This document shows positions 21,791 through 33,304 of a stretch of DNA of 48,664 bases, piece after piece. The position numbers were made by a program, and so were the translations under genes. The notes beneath the pieces were generated by a model. That model was not told where the DNA came from and made no database searches. It saw nothing but the letters and a program-made list of their open reading frames with translations. Origin of the DNA: Fragilaria crotonensis (Eukaryota; Bacillariophyta; Fragilariophyceae; Fragilariales; Fragilariaceae); the NCBI GenBank assembly GCA_022925895.1, contig JAKSYS010000491.1:1-48664 (forward strand), read 5' to 3'. How positions within the stretch are numbered: position 1 is the first letter of the stretch; each line of letters opens with the position of its first letter.

Positions 21791-21798
21791 TATAAAAG
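21791..21798 (+). promoter_or_regulatory. TATA-box-like element upstream of eIF4A
   Basis: TATAAAAG follows a T-rich run (TTTTTTATAAAAG). If used, transcription would start near 21815-21825, placing about 480 bp of leader or 5' intron before the eIF4A coding region. An ATG at 21805 lies too close to the element to be a normal start codon. A candidate splice donor (CAG|GTTAGT) lies at about 21824. Confidence 0.4.
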
Positions 21799-22298
21799 AG
21801 CACGATGAGTGAACCATACAGGTTAGTCAACAATCGACAATTGACGAATTCAATTCGAGTGTGCAGTTGTTGCTGTCACAATCATTGCAGAAGGATGTGT
21901 TGTGTGACAACAAGTCCTCAATCCCATCCAGGCAGTCCCATCCAATTCGAGCACCATTCGATTTTCCTCGTGTTTGGACTGGTTATGAGTCTGCGCTACA
22001 CAGGACGCGCGTGTTGTCAGCCGTCACTGGACTCTTGGATTCGACACCGTGAAGTTTGCATCAAATGCAACAATTGATCTCTTGGACACGTTGATGTGTT
22101 TCAGTGTGTAGTCTTGCTATCATGTGTGATTTGCGGATCTGTTCCCCTTGCGATCATCCATAGTGACAAATGGTTGTGTGTATGAAACTGCATCCAATAC
22201 TACTGCGCTAATCCCACAACACACTAACAATTTGCATTCTCCGTATCCTTCTTCTGCTTTCTATTCCTACTTTGTTTATTAACAATGCACGTCTTGCG

Positions 22299-23748
22299 AT
22301 GATCCACCCCCCGAAGGTGGTGGTGGAGGAGGGGATCTGACAGATGCCGATATTGACTCCAATTGGGAGGAAACGATTGAGACCTTTGATGCCATGGGCC
22401 TGCCAGAGGAATTGCTTCGAGGAATTTATGCATACGGTTTCGAAAAACCATCCGCCATTCAGCAACGAGCGATCAAGCCAACCATGTTGGGACGTGATTT
22501 GATTGCTCAAGCACAATCTGGAACTGTGAGTTTTATGTTTTTATTTATTGTTATTGTGATGTTGAACAGTCCAAGTCCAAAGGAATGATGATTTATATTG
22601 TCAACCATCTTTCGAGTCTGAACAGAGTCATCCTCGACGTGTCTGAGAAACCTAAACAAGACCTAGTCAGACCTTTGGATGACAACTTGCTCGTTTGCGT
22701 TGCAGTTACGTTTCGCCAATGTTATGTATTGCACAACATCACTCACACACCACCACCATCATCATTACAGGGTAAAACTGCCACATTCGCCATTGGTAAC
22801 CTCTCGAGTCTGGACCCAAAGCTCCGCGAATGCCAGTCCTTGATTTTGGCCCCCACCCGCGAATTGGCGCAGCAAATTCAAAAGGTCGTCATTGCCCTCG
22901 GTGACTACATGGACGTGCTCGTCCATGCCTGCGTCGGAGGAACGGCCGTCCGTGACGACATTCGCACCCTCCAAGCCGGCGTCCACGTCGTCGTGGGAAC
23001 TCCTGGTCGTGTCTTTGACATGATCAACCGTCGCGCCCTCCGTCTCGACCATATTAAGCAATTCTTCCTCGATGAGGCCGATGAGATGTTGTCGAGAGGA
23101 TTCAAGGATCAAATCTATGACATTTTCAAGTTCCTTCCCGAATCAGTCCAGGTGTGTCTCTTTTCCGCTACCATGCCACTGGATGTCTTGGAAGTAACGC
23201 AGCGTTTCATGCGCGATCCAGTCCGCATTCTCGTCAAGAAGGACGAATTGACCCTGGAGGGTATCAAGCAATTTTACATTTCCGTCGAGCGCGAGGATTG
23301 GAAGTTGGAAACTCTCTGCGATCTCTACGAAACCTTGACGATTACACAGGCCATTATTTACTGCAACACCCGACGCAAGGTAGATTGGCTGCAGGAGGAA
23401 ATGACCAAGCGCGATTTCACCGTGTCGTGCATGCACGGAGATATGGACCAACGCGAGCGTGATATCATTATGCGCGAGTTCCGTTCCGGATCGTCTCGTG
23501 TCTTGATCACCACGGACTTGTTGGCGAGAGGTATTGATGTGCAGCAAGTGTCGTTGGTGATTAACTTTGATTTGCCGACCAACCGTGAAAACTACATTCA
23601 TCGTATTGGACGTTCCGGTCGATTTGGTCGTAAGGGTGTTGCCATCAACTTTTTGGCGGAGGGGGACGTTCGTTACCTTCGTGACATTGAGCAGTTTTAC
23701 ACGACAGAAATTGTGGAAATGCCCATGGATGTGGCGGATCTTATCTAG
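22299..23748 (+). CDS. EIF4A: Eukaryotic initiation factor 4A (DEAD-box RNA helicase)
   Basis: ATP-dependent RNA helicase that unwinds mRNA 5' UTRs as part of eIF4F. The 245-bp intron (22526-22770) splits Walker A exactly within AQSGT|GKT; the last exon is 22771-23748. All motifs are present: the Q-motif region ([13 protein letters not shown]), [21 protein letters not shown] (LDEADEML), SAT, the IIYCNTRRK region, [10 protein letters not shown] and [11 protein letters not shown], ending in the canonical DVADLI. The body aligns without gaps to eIF4A as I know it. The N-terminus is uncertain. ATG 22299 gives a short Pro/Gly-rich leader only if one C is added to the C6 run at 22305-22312. Alternatives are splicing from an upstream exon (ATG 21805) or initiation at ATG 22394. 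Confidence 0.93.
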
Positions 23749-24275
23749 GAAGTCTAACGCAAATGAGAACCAAGTATTATAAGAATGACGGTAGTCTTCT
23801 CCATGGTTGTGTCTTGATCGGTAGTTGTTAGGGTCAAGCCCGACGGATGCAGTAGAGTGCTGATCCGAGAACGAGTTTCAACTATACACCGACAGTATCC
23901 GTGCTAGTAGTTGTAGAGTGATCTCTAGCAAAAAGATAACAGGAACCAGGAACAACTCCGGAATTACTCAGATTGCTTCACTCTCGTTCCAGGGTTTTCT
24001 TATAATACAACACGTCCAAGTGTTCCAAGAGTCCTGACGTCCTGACTATACTCAATACTCACAGACTGCACCTGTACTGGAATATTGTACTCCACGCGTA
24101 TTAGTTGCGAGTTGCAAGTTGGAAGTGCCGAGCGACTGGAAAGCTTCCGCCAACGAAGGTTGTAGGCGAAGAATCGGCTTGCTTTTGATGAGTGTCCTAC
24201 ATTCTTGAGAATTAGTGGCATGGCGAAATCCATCAAGCGACCCAATAGCAAGAAGAGAGTGTGTCATCGACGTGG
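23749..24275. other. Convergent intergenic region, no gene seen
   Basis: 3' flanks of eIF4A (+) and the TBC gene (-). The minus strand from 24279 to 24052 is open for 75 codons directly abutting the TBC stop, and could be a C-terminal extension if another indel is present there, but no domain supports this. Confidence 0.4.
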
Positions 24276-25754
24276 TCACATTTGTAGATGTGAACTTGAA
24301 CCTTGGGTGGGCGTGACCTCTGTTGGAGACGAACTTGTTAGCATATGGATATTGCTGATACCTCTTGGAACCGATAGCATTCGACTTAACGCCTCTCTCG
24401 AATTGAAAAATACTGTTTGAACTGATTGTTGATTCGACTTCATGGCTACCTTCCCATCAGGATGGAGCAGTGGAGCCATGTTGGAAGAAATCTGAAACCT
24501 TCGCAAGGAACTCAACAAAACTGCTATCAATGGTCCAACCTCGTCCAATGGATCCATGGCTGTGAGTGCCTGCAGGCCATCGTCGGCTCGGTGACTAAGT
24601 AAGTCCTCTCGGCGCATCCATATAAGACTCGCTGCAGTCATTTCCAGCACGACCATGAGATCGAACTCTCCTACACGCAGCATTGGAGTAACACCAGGTC
24701 TTGTGTACTTTGATGGTTCCATACTTGTAATCGCCGTCGCGGTGGAACTGCAATCGAAAAATATGTCCCAAAGTAAAAGGGTATTGCGCCAACCATCAAC
24801 CTCTCGAGCGAAAAGTAGTCGAACCCATCTTGCGGTGTAGAGTGATAAGCTCCACTCGGCTGACTGAACGTGTGTGTACAGTTGTTTATCTCGAGCAACG
24901 TATTGAATTTTCTGAAGTATGGACTCTCCCATTTTTTCAACTGGTCCATCATTTGGGCCATCATTCGAACCATCGCTCACACCAAATGCACTCGAAATGT
25001 GATTCAGAATGGCCTCGGCAAGGCTAAAGGAATCGTGCAACAGATGTTCCGCACTTAGTAGGCCGCTTTTGGCAGCGTTTTGGCAAGTTTCAGCATCGAA
25101 GAGATCCATCTCAATGGCAAGCATTGTGTAGGAGAAAATCTCATCCATGCCTTGCTGATAGCCTGGCTGAAGGTGTTCTTTACCATAAACGTGAAGCATT
25201 TGCAATAGACATTCGTTTCGCTCATGACGTGCCATTTCAAAGTCTACTTCAGTTCCATGATTCTCCGTGTGGTACCTCCAATTGGCACGGCTTCTAAAGC
25301 ACGATGCATGATAGTCAGGAAGACGATTCAGATCCTTGTTCACGACAATGACAATATCATTCGACAGCACAAAGTGCTCTCGTGCGCTTGATGTAGCCTT
25401 ATGAACCTCATGGTCTTTTGCTTCTTGTTCTTCGCGAGCTTCGGCTTGTTTTACCAGCATGCTCAACGGATCTAAATTGTCATAATTGGTCTCTCGTTTG
25501 TCATGACCATCATGCGCCTCTCCCATAGGTATATATAAAGCGATCCTTATCATACTTTGCAACGAGCCGATCATATCGTTCCCTTGCCATACCCATGCGA
25601 TTCGCATTCACATCATACAATCGGTCAAGGAAACTTGCCACAGTGTACGTGGCATTGTCTCTGGGAGGCATTTCCAATACACCCAGTTGCAACCTCCATC
25701 GAATGGATCGGGAAGTGACGTGCCGTCAATGGGAAACGGTGGTTCAGCATGCAT
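24276..25754 (-). CDS. TBC-domain Rab GTPase-activating protein (TBC1D5-like)
   Basis: Rab-GAP, single exon, 492 aa after repair, acting in vesicle trafficking. The start MHAEPPFP is at 25754. The N-terminal domain edge is RSIRWRLQLGVL. The catalytic dual fingers are both present: the Arg finger in VVNKDLNRLPD (about residue 138) and the Gln finger in PGYQQGMDEI (about 198). ARWVRLLFAREV followed by LLLWDIFFD resembles TBC1D5 more than generic TBC proteins. The tail (about 400-492) is Ser/Thr-rich and probably disordered. Two single-base breaks are inferred, one missing at 25710-25712 (GGG run) and one extra at 25522-25524 (CCC run); they compensate. The fingers indicate an active GAP. Confidence 0.8.
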
Positions 25755-26698
25755 CGGCAAGTTGTTGTGATAATGTTTTTGTTGATGGTTGAAGGTGCGT
25801 CGGTGTTTTTGTATTGGTGGCGCGGAAAAGTCGTCAAGAAGGCCGAAAGCGCCAATAATTAATTGTCTGATGTACTGGCTGTTCTGTACAATGCAGGGAT
25901 TTCACTTGTAAGCGCTTGATAGACCAATCAAATCTTCAAATGCATCACCACTTTGACATCATTCATCCGAAATGACTCCTCGAGGACATGTTCATCGGAG
26001 CTGTCATACGAAGACAAGTACTCCGTACATATGCATGCCAATCCGAGCGGTATTTGCATGTCGTTCTTACCGTTCTATGTCATACAGCTACTACTAGAGT
26101 CCCGAGTCCCGAGTAGGGTATGTACACTGTACTGGACTACAAGCATACTGGATACCGGACTACTGTACGCGGCTACTCCGAGCATACCACACAATACGTA
26201 ATCTCTACTAGATACTCTACTGCATGCATGTACTGTCGTATGTCATCGCTAAATAATTGCGATTCGGAAGTCGGAAGTTGGGAGTTGGGAAATGTTGGGA
26301 GGTGGGGAAGGGGTTGCTCAAATCGTGGTTCCTTGCGAGACCAGTGTGGGATGCAAGATTCCTAGTTTTTTAGCTGGTGTAGAAATGTGTATCCAGGTGT
26401 ACGGCCGAAATAATTAGTTACAGAGAGAGGCACGACACGGTCATTCTTTCTGGTGCTGTGGTACTACATCCAGATCCAGGGAAAAGCAGTATGAATATGC
26501 ATGGGGTACACGTACGTGTACTACACACATAACATTCATACATGCATCCACCATAACAAGTTGGAGCCTGTCTGCATTTCAGCTCTGTCGGCACACAAAT
26601 TCTTCCAAACATTGTACTCCTACTACTCTAGTAGACAATCAGTGCTGTGAAGATTTGTTAATTGATACCTTGATTACAGTCACAATTGATCCAACAAG
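25755..26698. other. Divergent intergenic region, GTAC-rich
   Basis: Lies between the TBC gene (-) and the first LRR gene (+). Between 26010 and 26240 GTAC, GCATGC and CTACTAG palindromes are dense. No convincing coding frame was found. Both promoters should lie here, but no TATA box was recognised. Confidence 0.5.
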
Positions 26699-29303
26699 AT
26701 GCTCAGACCCAAGATGTACATGACTCCAAATGCCATTGATGCCGGAGACGCACCTCCTTCGAGACCATCGCGCCGTCGCAGCAACAACATGGACAATACA
26801 GATCAAGATCCGAATGTTGCTCACGGTCCTTCCATCGATGAAGTTAGATCGAACGCCACTCGTTTGTTGCTAGCCACAGAGCGTCATCCTTCCTTTCGTA
26901 TGACAGCAACAGCAACTCGTCAGACTGAGTCTATTGTTATTCAAGTGGATTCTGATCGAGGACAGGTTACAAGTAATGGCGCTACCGGCTTTGGCAACAG
27001 CAATAACACTGCAAGCCATGTCAACACGAACACTTCCCGTGATCAAGAATGCGATGCTACTCACAGTGACACGGCTGCCAGTGTCGTTGCAACAAACTCT
27101 GATGAATACAATGGAGGAGCTGTCACCGATGAAGACACTGCCTTGGCGTATGGGTCATTACCATCCGTAGAGGAAGCAAGATTGTACGCTGGTTTCATCC
27201 TCGATGCTGCCAAATCCTCTCGAGACATGTCTCCCGAATCCTCGGAACGGTTCCGTCTCACATTGTCACCATTTCGTGGTGAACGGCAACAGAACGAATT
27301 CGACGATTACAACTACGACAACGATGCCACAAATATTGTCAAGAATGACGACGGAAGTGTCTTTTTATCCAAGGGAATTCCAATCACTACTCCACCACAC
27401 ATTCTGGAGAAGCGGAAGCGTTGTTTGAGACTTTGTCTCCTTGGAACTCTGGTGATCGCACTGATCGCCGTTGTTATTGGTGTTGCCGTGTATGTGTCTC
27501 AGTCGTCGCAACAGCCACAACAGGGCGCATCTCAACCCCCATCGACTGGTGACAGTCGCAGTGCTCCATCTTCACGACTCGATGCCACCATTAGTTTTCT
27601 GACGCACTTCAGCATTTCTCATCGAGACAATTTGGAAGACATGACAAGGCCACAGTATCTTGCTGCTGTTTGGATTGCTGATTACGACGCATTGGCCTAT
27701 GAAATACCGTACACGCACTTCGACGACACATACGTGGATTTCGTTCAACGCTATGCATTGGCTGTCATGTATTTCTCTTTGAATGGGAATGGTTGGGTCA
27801 ACCAGAATTTATTTCTGGACAAGGTCCATGTCTGCGGATGGTATTCCGTTGATACCTTGAATGATGGCGAAGACATAGCTCTTGGTGTTTCGTGCAATGA
27901 TCGAGGTGAAGTGTCCGAGTTATTAATACGTGAGTGCGAAATCTTGTCCTTCTTTCGCTTAATGGATGCGCCTGTAAATGTGAATCGCCCATTGTACTCA
28001 CCTCGCCGCTATCCTCGTGATCCCCTCTCGATACCATCATCATACAGCGAGAAACAACATGGTTGGCACACTTCCCATGGAACTGTCACACTTGTCCAGC
28101 CTTCACTTTCTTGACTTTAATCGTAACGCGATCCAGGGCACCATTCCCCAAGAATATTCAAACTTGGAGCGCATGCAGTTCTTTGATTTGAGATACAATC
28201 AACTTACTGGGTCGATTCCACTTTGGATTGGTGGAGCATGGGACGAGCTCACCGAATTTGCACTTTCCAACAACAACTTGACAGGCTCGATACCAGAAAG
28301 CTTGCGCTACCTTGAGAGACTCAGGAGTCTGTCTCTTGCTCAAAATCACTTGAATTCGACGTTGGCGAATATTGTAGGACTTTCCAGTCTGCAATTCCTG
28401 TATCTTGATAACAACCGATTCACTGGACTAGTGGATGAAGACTTTTTGTCTGACATGGGGCGCCTTGTGCAGGTGGATCTCTCATCCAATCAGCTCGAAG
28501 CAAACGATATTCCGGTCCACCTTTTTCAATATCCTTTCTTGGAGGTGCTGGACCTTGGCGACAACAGCCTCATGGGCTCGATAACAGTCAACATTCCGGA
28601 GAACACAGTCTTGCAATTCTTGTCCTTCAACGACAATATTCTCACGGGGTCCTTACCTGACAGTATCACCCAACTCAAGGCTCTTCAGCATTTGGATATC
28701 ACTGGCAACGACATGAATGGCGAAATCCCATCTAGTTTGGCGACGATGGAGTCCCTGGCTTACCTCTTTTTGAGCCAAAATCAATTTACGCAGGGTCCAA
28801 TTCCTGATTTCCTGTCTGGTATGGACCAACTTCGGGAATTGAGCCTCAGTTTTACAAAGCGTAATGGCACACTCTCTGCCGATTGGTTGACAGGCTTACG
28901 CGAGCTGGTCCTTTTGGATTTGTCATGGAACGACTTGTCCGGTACGGTTCCACCGACAATTTGGGAGCACCCCAAACTGCAATACCTCCTGTTGAATCGC
29001 AACCAGTTGACGGGAGATTTCCCTCTCGGTGTTACTGATACGATGCTGCAGCTGTTGCTTCTCGATAAGAATGGCATAACCGGCGATCTGAGTTCAGCAT
29101 GCCAATACGGTGTAGATTATATCAGTGCCGATTGTGAGGAAATTACTTGCGGTTGTTGCAAGTGCTGTAACGATGAAGACGTGCGATGCAACCAAGGCAT
29201 TTGGGACTTCAATCAAGAGTTTAGCTGGGAACAAAACTACACTCGAGTCGCGTACGCATTTTCTCCCGTTCTCTTGGAGGACCCACTACCATCAGGACGC
29301 TAG
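26699..29303 (+). CDS. Transmembrane leucine-rich-repeat receptor-like protein (LRR-1)
   Basis: Single-pass LRR protein of 828 aa. Exons are 26699-27929 and 28048-29303 (117-bp GT-AG intron). Residues 1-240 are cytosolic, Ser/Asn/Asp-rich and disordered, and carry the motif PS(I/V)(D/E)E(A/V)R..A twice (about 45-57 and 155-167). A basic stop-transfer (EKRKR) precedes the transmembrane helix at about 244-267. The extracellular part opens with QYLAAVWIADYDALA and QRYALAVMYFSLNGNGW, a Cys-containing cap, then about 12-14 plant-type LRRs (GTLPMELSHLSSLHFLDFNRN, LTGSIPLWIG), and closes with a Cys-rich cap (ITCGCCKCC). There is no kinase domain. N-in/C-out topology without a signal peptide is expected. 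The ligand is unknown. Confidence 0.85.
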
Positions 29304-30066
29304 GGCAGTGCAGCAGAGGACAAAGCACTGTGCAAGAGGCATGTCCTGTGAGCTGGTGTTTCCAAATTCAGGCTGTTCATTGAAAACTGAAGTCTCGCGT
29401 GGATGGACATGATGTCTCGACAGACTAAGGCCATGCGACTGGAGGAGCACTAAAGTCCATGGTGGAGATGGGGGCCTTTCACACGACTTCGTTAGTAGCG
29501 TGGCTCAAGACACGACATGAACCAAATGTGACGACATTTTGGAAGCCATCTATCAAAATAGATGCAATTCCATAGTGTAAATTGTATCCAAATAAATTCA
29601 ACCTGCATACCATGGAACAACACCCTCTTAATATCCTTCTCCCTGATTGGCATGTCCAACAATGACTAGTTTGGCGTCCACGTGAGCCTGTGCTGAAGCG
29701 GGTGTGACATGGTTTGTACTCAAAGGAGTTTGCTTGCATTGGAAACGAAGGTTACTGATGCTGAAGCTCGATTTGGTAAATGCATGTTCACCGGATTCAT
29801 CGTGTTGTCCTTGATCGTTGCATGTAACGATATCACTGTCATCGCCAATGCACAAATGCCGAGGGCAGTGGTGCACTGACGATAAGATAAACTAGATTTC
29901 TGATTGTCAATAGCCATACACTGTTTCGATTCGAAGGCAAATTTGTTTGTCCTTCGTTGAAATTCGATGCCACGCATTGGCAACGAAGTAATCTAATAGT
30001 TGAATTGACGCTATACATTGAACAGCATGCCTTACACCCCGCAATGTCAAGCATACCCCCTGCTAA
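29304..30066. other. Convergent intergenic region between two LRR genes
   Basis: Holds the 3' flanks of LRR-1 (+) and LRR-2 (-). On the minus strand, 30054-29628 contains three overlapping frames with moderately protein-like composition and a hydrophobic stretch (TALGICALAMTVISL). No frame carries a domain and no clear splice pattern joins them, so no gene is called. Confidence 0.4.
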
Positions 30067-32544
30067 TCATCGATCGTTGGGATCAATTCCCTCAGTCATG
30101 TTGACGCCGCCACTTCCAAGGACATCACCCCGCCCGACATGACCGATATGATTGATGGGCGATCCTGTATCATTGGAACCAAAATCTTGATCGGCGAACT
30201 GATAAAATCGGCGTTGAAATGAATTCTCCCAAACTGGATCGAGCTGTCCCAAGTAAATGCTGTCTCGACACGATGTAGCATTGGTCGAGGCGTCGCAGCA
30301 GACAGTGCAACACGAACAGAAGACTTGCGCGGTTGCTTCGTCCCCAACGCAGTCCGCAACGGATATCTCTGGTTTTCGATCTAGCGAGCACATGGTCTTT
30401 AGATCTCCTGTCAAACCTTCATTCATTCCTACTGTAAATACATTGAGCTCGGGAAGCGTCTGGATTTCAGTGGGCACGTCGCCTGAAAAGTCATTGTCAT
30501 CCAATATGAGGTACGTTAACGACCGCAGAAGACCGAGTTCCGAAGGGATTTGACTATCCAACAAATTGTGATCAAGCTCCAACAAGATCAGCTTATCCAA
30601 TTTGGTAAATAAGGATGGTTCGATTGTAGCAACTCGACCACATTCCCGCATGGATAAATCACGAAGATTGGTGAGACTGCCGAAGAAGCTTGGAATTTCT
30701 GAAATTGCCATCTCGCGATTGTCCCCAACGAAAAGGTATTCCAACTTCACCAGTGCTCCAAGATTTCTGGGAAAATGGCCGGTGAACTGGTTGTCGGACA
30801 AGTCGAGGTGGGTCAAATCTGTCAGGTTCACAAGCGCCGACCCAATAGTGCCAGCAAGATAATTACCACTAAGACTGAGGTAGTTAAGGGAGGATAGCAA
30901 GTTGAAGGAAGGTAACTTTCCGGAGAGAGCATTAAATCCGAGATCAAGGATTCGTAGCTTAGAAAGATTTCCGAAATCTGGCATCGCACCCTTCATGAGG
31001 TTCCCGGACAAGTCGAGCTCTTGTAGGTTGGTCATATCACTCCAAGGAATATCCGCGAGATCTTGTTCAAAGTTGTTGTCGTCCAAGTATACATGTTCGA
31101 GTTTTAACATTCCCTGCATCGCGGTGAGAGTACCATTCAATGAATTCGTGTCGAGACCGAGTGTAACAAGGTCGTGCAAATTGGTCCAAGATTGTGGGAT
31201 TGGTCCTTCGAAATTGTTGTCGCCCAAGCCCAGCACTCGAAGGGCGCTGAAATCCCCAATCCACGAGGGCAACTGTCCCTTGAATTCGTTGTAATGCAAG
31301 GCAAGATAGGTTAGACTGACAAGTTCGGCTAATGCTGAAGGTATGGTCCCTTCCAACACGTTGTGGTTAAGCGCCAAGAAGTTCAGACGTGTCAACAAAC
31401 CAAGCTCCGTAATGAGAGTTCCAACCAAATTGTTCTCCGGCAGGTTGATGTTTGAAACTCGATTCTCACTGTTGCACACAACTCCAATCTGAATTGCTCT
31501 CGAATTAGGAGGGGTCAAATCAACATTCCAATTGCAGACGGATCCGGCATTCATGAAACGAAAATCGTAGTGCCACGACTCTCCCTTGGTGGCGAAGTAA
31601 AACAATACAATAACGTATCGTTCAATGAATTCATTCGATGCGCTGTCACCAAGGGCAGATGGGAGTGCCAAAGCTGCATTGTCTTCATCGGCAATCCAGA
31701 CTGCCGCTCGATACTGACTTGAAGTACTGTCCGCGAAATCCGTTTGCGTTGCGACTCCTCGGGTCACCAACCATTCCATGACATCATGAGCTCGTGTATC
31801 CTTGACTGGAGTGGTCTCGGAGGGTACTGCGACTGGTGGTGGCAATGCGAAAGGCGTCCCTGCAGGTGCATAGGCCGGATCGGTACCAGCTGGCTGTGTT
31901 GTGAAGGCACCTTGCGTCCCCATGATAATCTGTTCCTCCATCTTTTTTCCAGCCGAAAATCCCATGACTGCACCGATAACAATACCAATAATGGCGGCAA
32001 GGAGTGCGAAGAATGCAATCTTGTACCACGGTATGATGCGCTTTTGCGGTTGAACACCATGCTGTCCAGCAAGAAATTTGCTGTACTGTTCGTCGTATTC
32101 GTCTTCGGCATCGAATGGATAGTGCGATCGTGATCCTATGGATCGATCCGTTCGAGCATGACTAAGTACATTTGCAGCGTGAGTGCGTGCTTCTTCAATC
32201 GATGGAAGTTGATCTCCAGCATTGTACATGTAGTCATCGCCTTCAAGGTCGACGTTGACATCGTACATGTTGTTGTTCAGTTCTTTCTTGGTACTTGAAT
32301 TGATGCTGGTTCGTGACAGTGGGTGGTTTGCACTTGATGAGGAAGCTCCAAATACGTGACGCGGTGGCCCTCCACCTACACTTCCACTTCCATCCAATCC
32401 CCCACGGAAGCTTCCAGTAACGGAACCAGAACTCTTTACAGAAGCACTTCGTTTCAACGATGCATTGAGTTTGGCCATTACCATATCGTACTCAGAATCT
32501 GCATCCATTGGACCTGTTTTTTCTTCATCGAATATGTTATCCAT
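30067..32544 (-). CDS. Transmembrane leucine-rich-repeat receptor-like protein (LRR-2)
   Basis: Intronless, 825 aa from ATG 32544 (GCCATGG context; the frame extends upstream without another ATG). It has the same plan as LRR-1. A cytosolic Ser/Gly/Asn-rich region (1-170) contains one PSIEEARTHAANVL motif, and the transmembrane helix lies at about 175-198 (YKIAFFALLAAIIGIVIGA). The ectodomain begins QYRAAVWIADEDNAALALP, then RYVIVLFYFATKGESW and a Cys cap (SVCNW). About 14-16 LRRs follow (LTELGLLTRLNFLALNHN, LEGTIPSALAELVSLTYLAL). It ends with a Cys-rich cap (VFCSCCTVCC) and an Asn/Gly tail. It faces LRR-1 tail to tail, with a different intron content and well-diverged sequence, so the duplication is old. 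No kinase domain; function is unknown, perhaps adhesion or sensing. Confidence 0.87.
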   Translation of the reverse strand: MDNIFDEEKTGPMDADSEYDMVMAKLNASLKRSASVKSSGSVTGSFRGGLDGSGSVGGGPPRHVFGASSSSANHPLSRTSINSSTKKELNNNMYDVNVDLEGDDYMYNAGDQLPSIEEARTHAANVLSHARTDRSIGSRSHYPFDAEDEYDEQYSKFLAGQHGVQPQKRIIPWYKIAFFALLAAIIGIVIGAVMGFSAGKKMEEQIIMGTQGAFTTQPAGTDPAYAPAGTPFALPPPVAVPSETTPVKDTRAHDVMEWLVTRGVATQTDFADSTSSQYRAAVWIADEDNAALALPSALGDSASNEFIERYVIVLFYFATKGESWHYDFRFMNAGSVCNWNVDLTPPNSRAIQIGVVCNSENRVSNINLPENNLVGTLITELGLLTRLNFLALNHNVLEGTIPSALAELVSLTYLALHYNEFKGQLPSWIGDFSALRVLGLGDNNFEGPIPQSWTNLHDLVTLGLDTNSLNGTLTAMQGMLKLEHVYLDDNNFEQDLADIPWSDMTNLQELDLSGNLMKGAMPDFGNLSKLRILDLGFNALSGKLPSFNLLSSLNYLSLSGNYLAGTIGSALVNLTDLTHLDLSDNQFTGHFPRNLGALVKLEYLFVGDNREMAISEIPSFFGSLTNLRDLSMRECGRVATIEPSLFTKLDKLILLELDHNLLDSQIPSELGLLRSLTYLILDDNDFSGDVPTEIQTLPELNVFTVGMNEGLTGDLKTMCSLDRKPEISVADCVGDEATAQVFCSCCTVCCDASTNATSCRDSIYLGQLDPVWENSFQRRFYQFADQDFGSNDTGSPINHIGHVGRGDVLGSGGVNMTEGIDPNDR

Positions 32545-33304
32545 GGCGACAGGCAGAATGTTGAAAGACGCTGTCTTGAACCTGTTTCGTTGGAAGTGAG
32601 TAAGCACTCGGTGCAAAAAAAGAAAGACAAGGTGCTATGAGGATGGCAAAATGGGTCACAAATTCGCCGGAATCTGCAGCCAGGGCCGGTGGGAGAGGGG
32701 TGGAGGCAGTTTCCAAGGGATTGCACGTATGTGTGATGTATGTAGCAGTACAACAGTACCTCCACTGCACTCCATACTAAAGTGAAAACACATCAATGGA
32801 CACGCAGGCTTATACTGTGATCCTCCCCTATGTAAGAATGATGACTCCTGTTTCGAGTTCGCATGTATTTATGGCGAAACCGGCGATTTGGTCGTCGAAA
32901 TCAGTAGACAGCCTTGTTACATGACCAAAGCGATACTGCCCATTCCGACCGATCCGTCCAAATTTCGCTTTCAGGCTTGCATGTATAGCACCCCCTACGG
33001 GACAAGGCTGCGTAACGCTAACGGTCATTTTTTTCATTCGCAGGGAAGGGATCCAGGAATCGTGCCAAGGGGGTTAAGGAAGTCAAAATTCAAAATACGA
33101 ACCAAAAACGCGAACCCTGGGATGAATCCGAACAAGCCAAGAAGAGGGACTCGACCGACGTGGACTCGGGGAAGCGAATCCAACCGACCTGCTTCAAGCT
33201 CAAAGGAGGATGAATTTGAATATGCCGCACGATAGGTGCAGAATACAGCACTGGGATGGCTGCAAACTTGTGTCCTTCTGTTAAATTGTTCAAGTCTTAA
33301 CAAG
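32545..33304. other. Intergenic, no gene seen
   Basis: Upstream of LRR-2 (-) and downstream of RFC1 (-). A 115-codon plus-strand frame at 32888-33235 starts with GTG, is Arg/Pro/Ser-rich and has no domain, so it was rejected. No repeat or RNA was recognised. Confidence 0.5.

Noticed and set aside
29628..30054. Three overlapping minus-strand frames with a hydrophobic stretch
   Set aside because: Composition is mildly protein-like, but no single frame, splice pattern or domain supports a gene. Could be revisited with RNA data.
32888..33235. 115-codon plus-strand frame
   Set aside because: GTG start, Arg/Pro/Ser-biased composition, no domain, no splice support.
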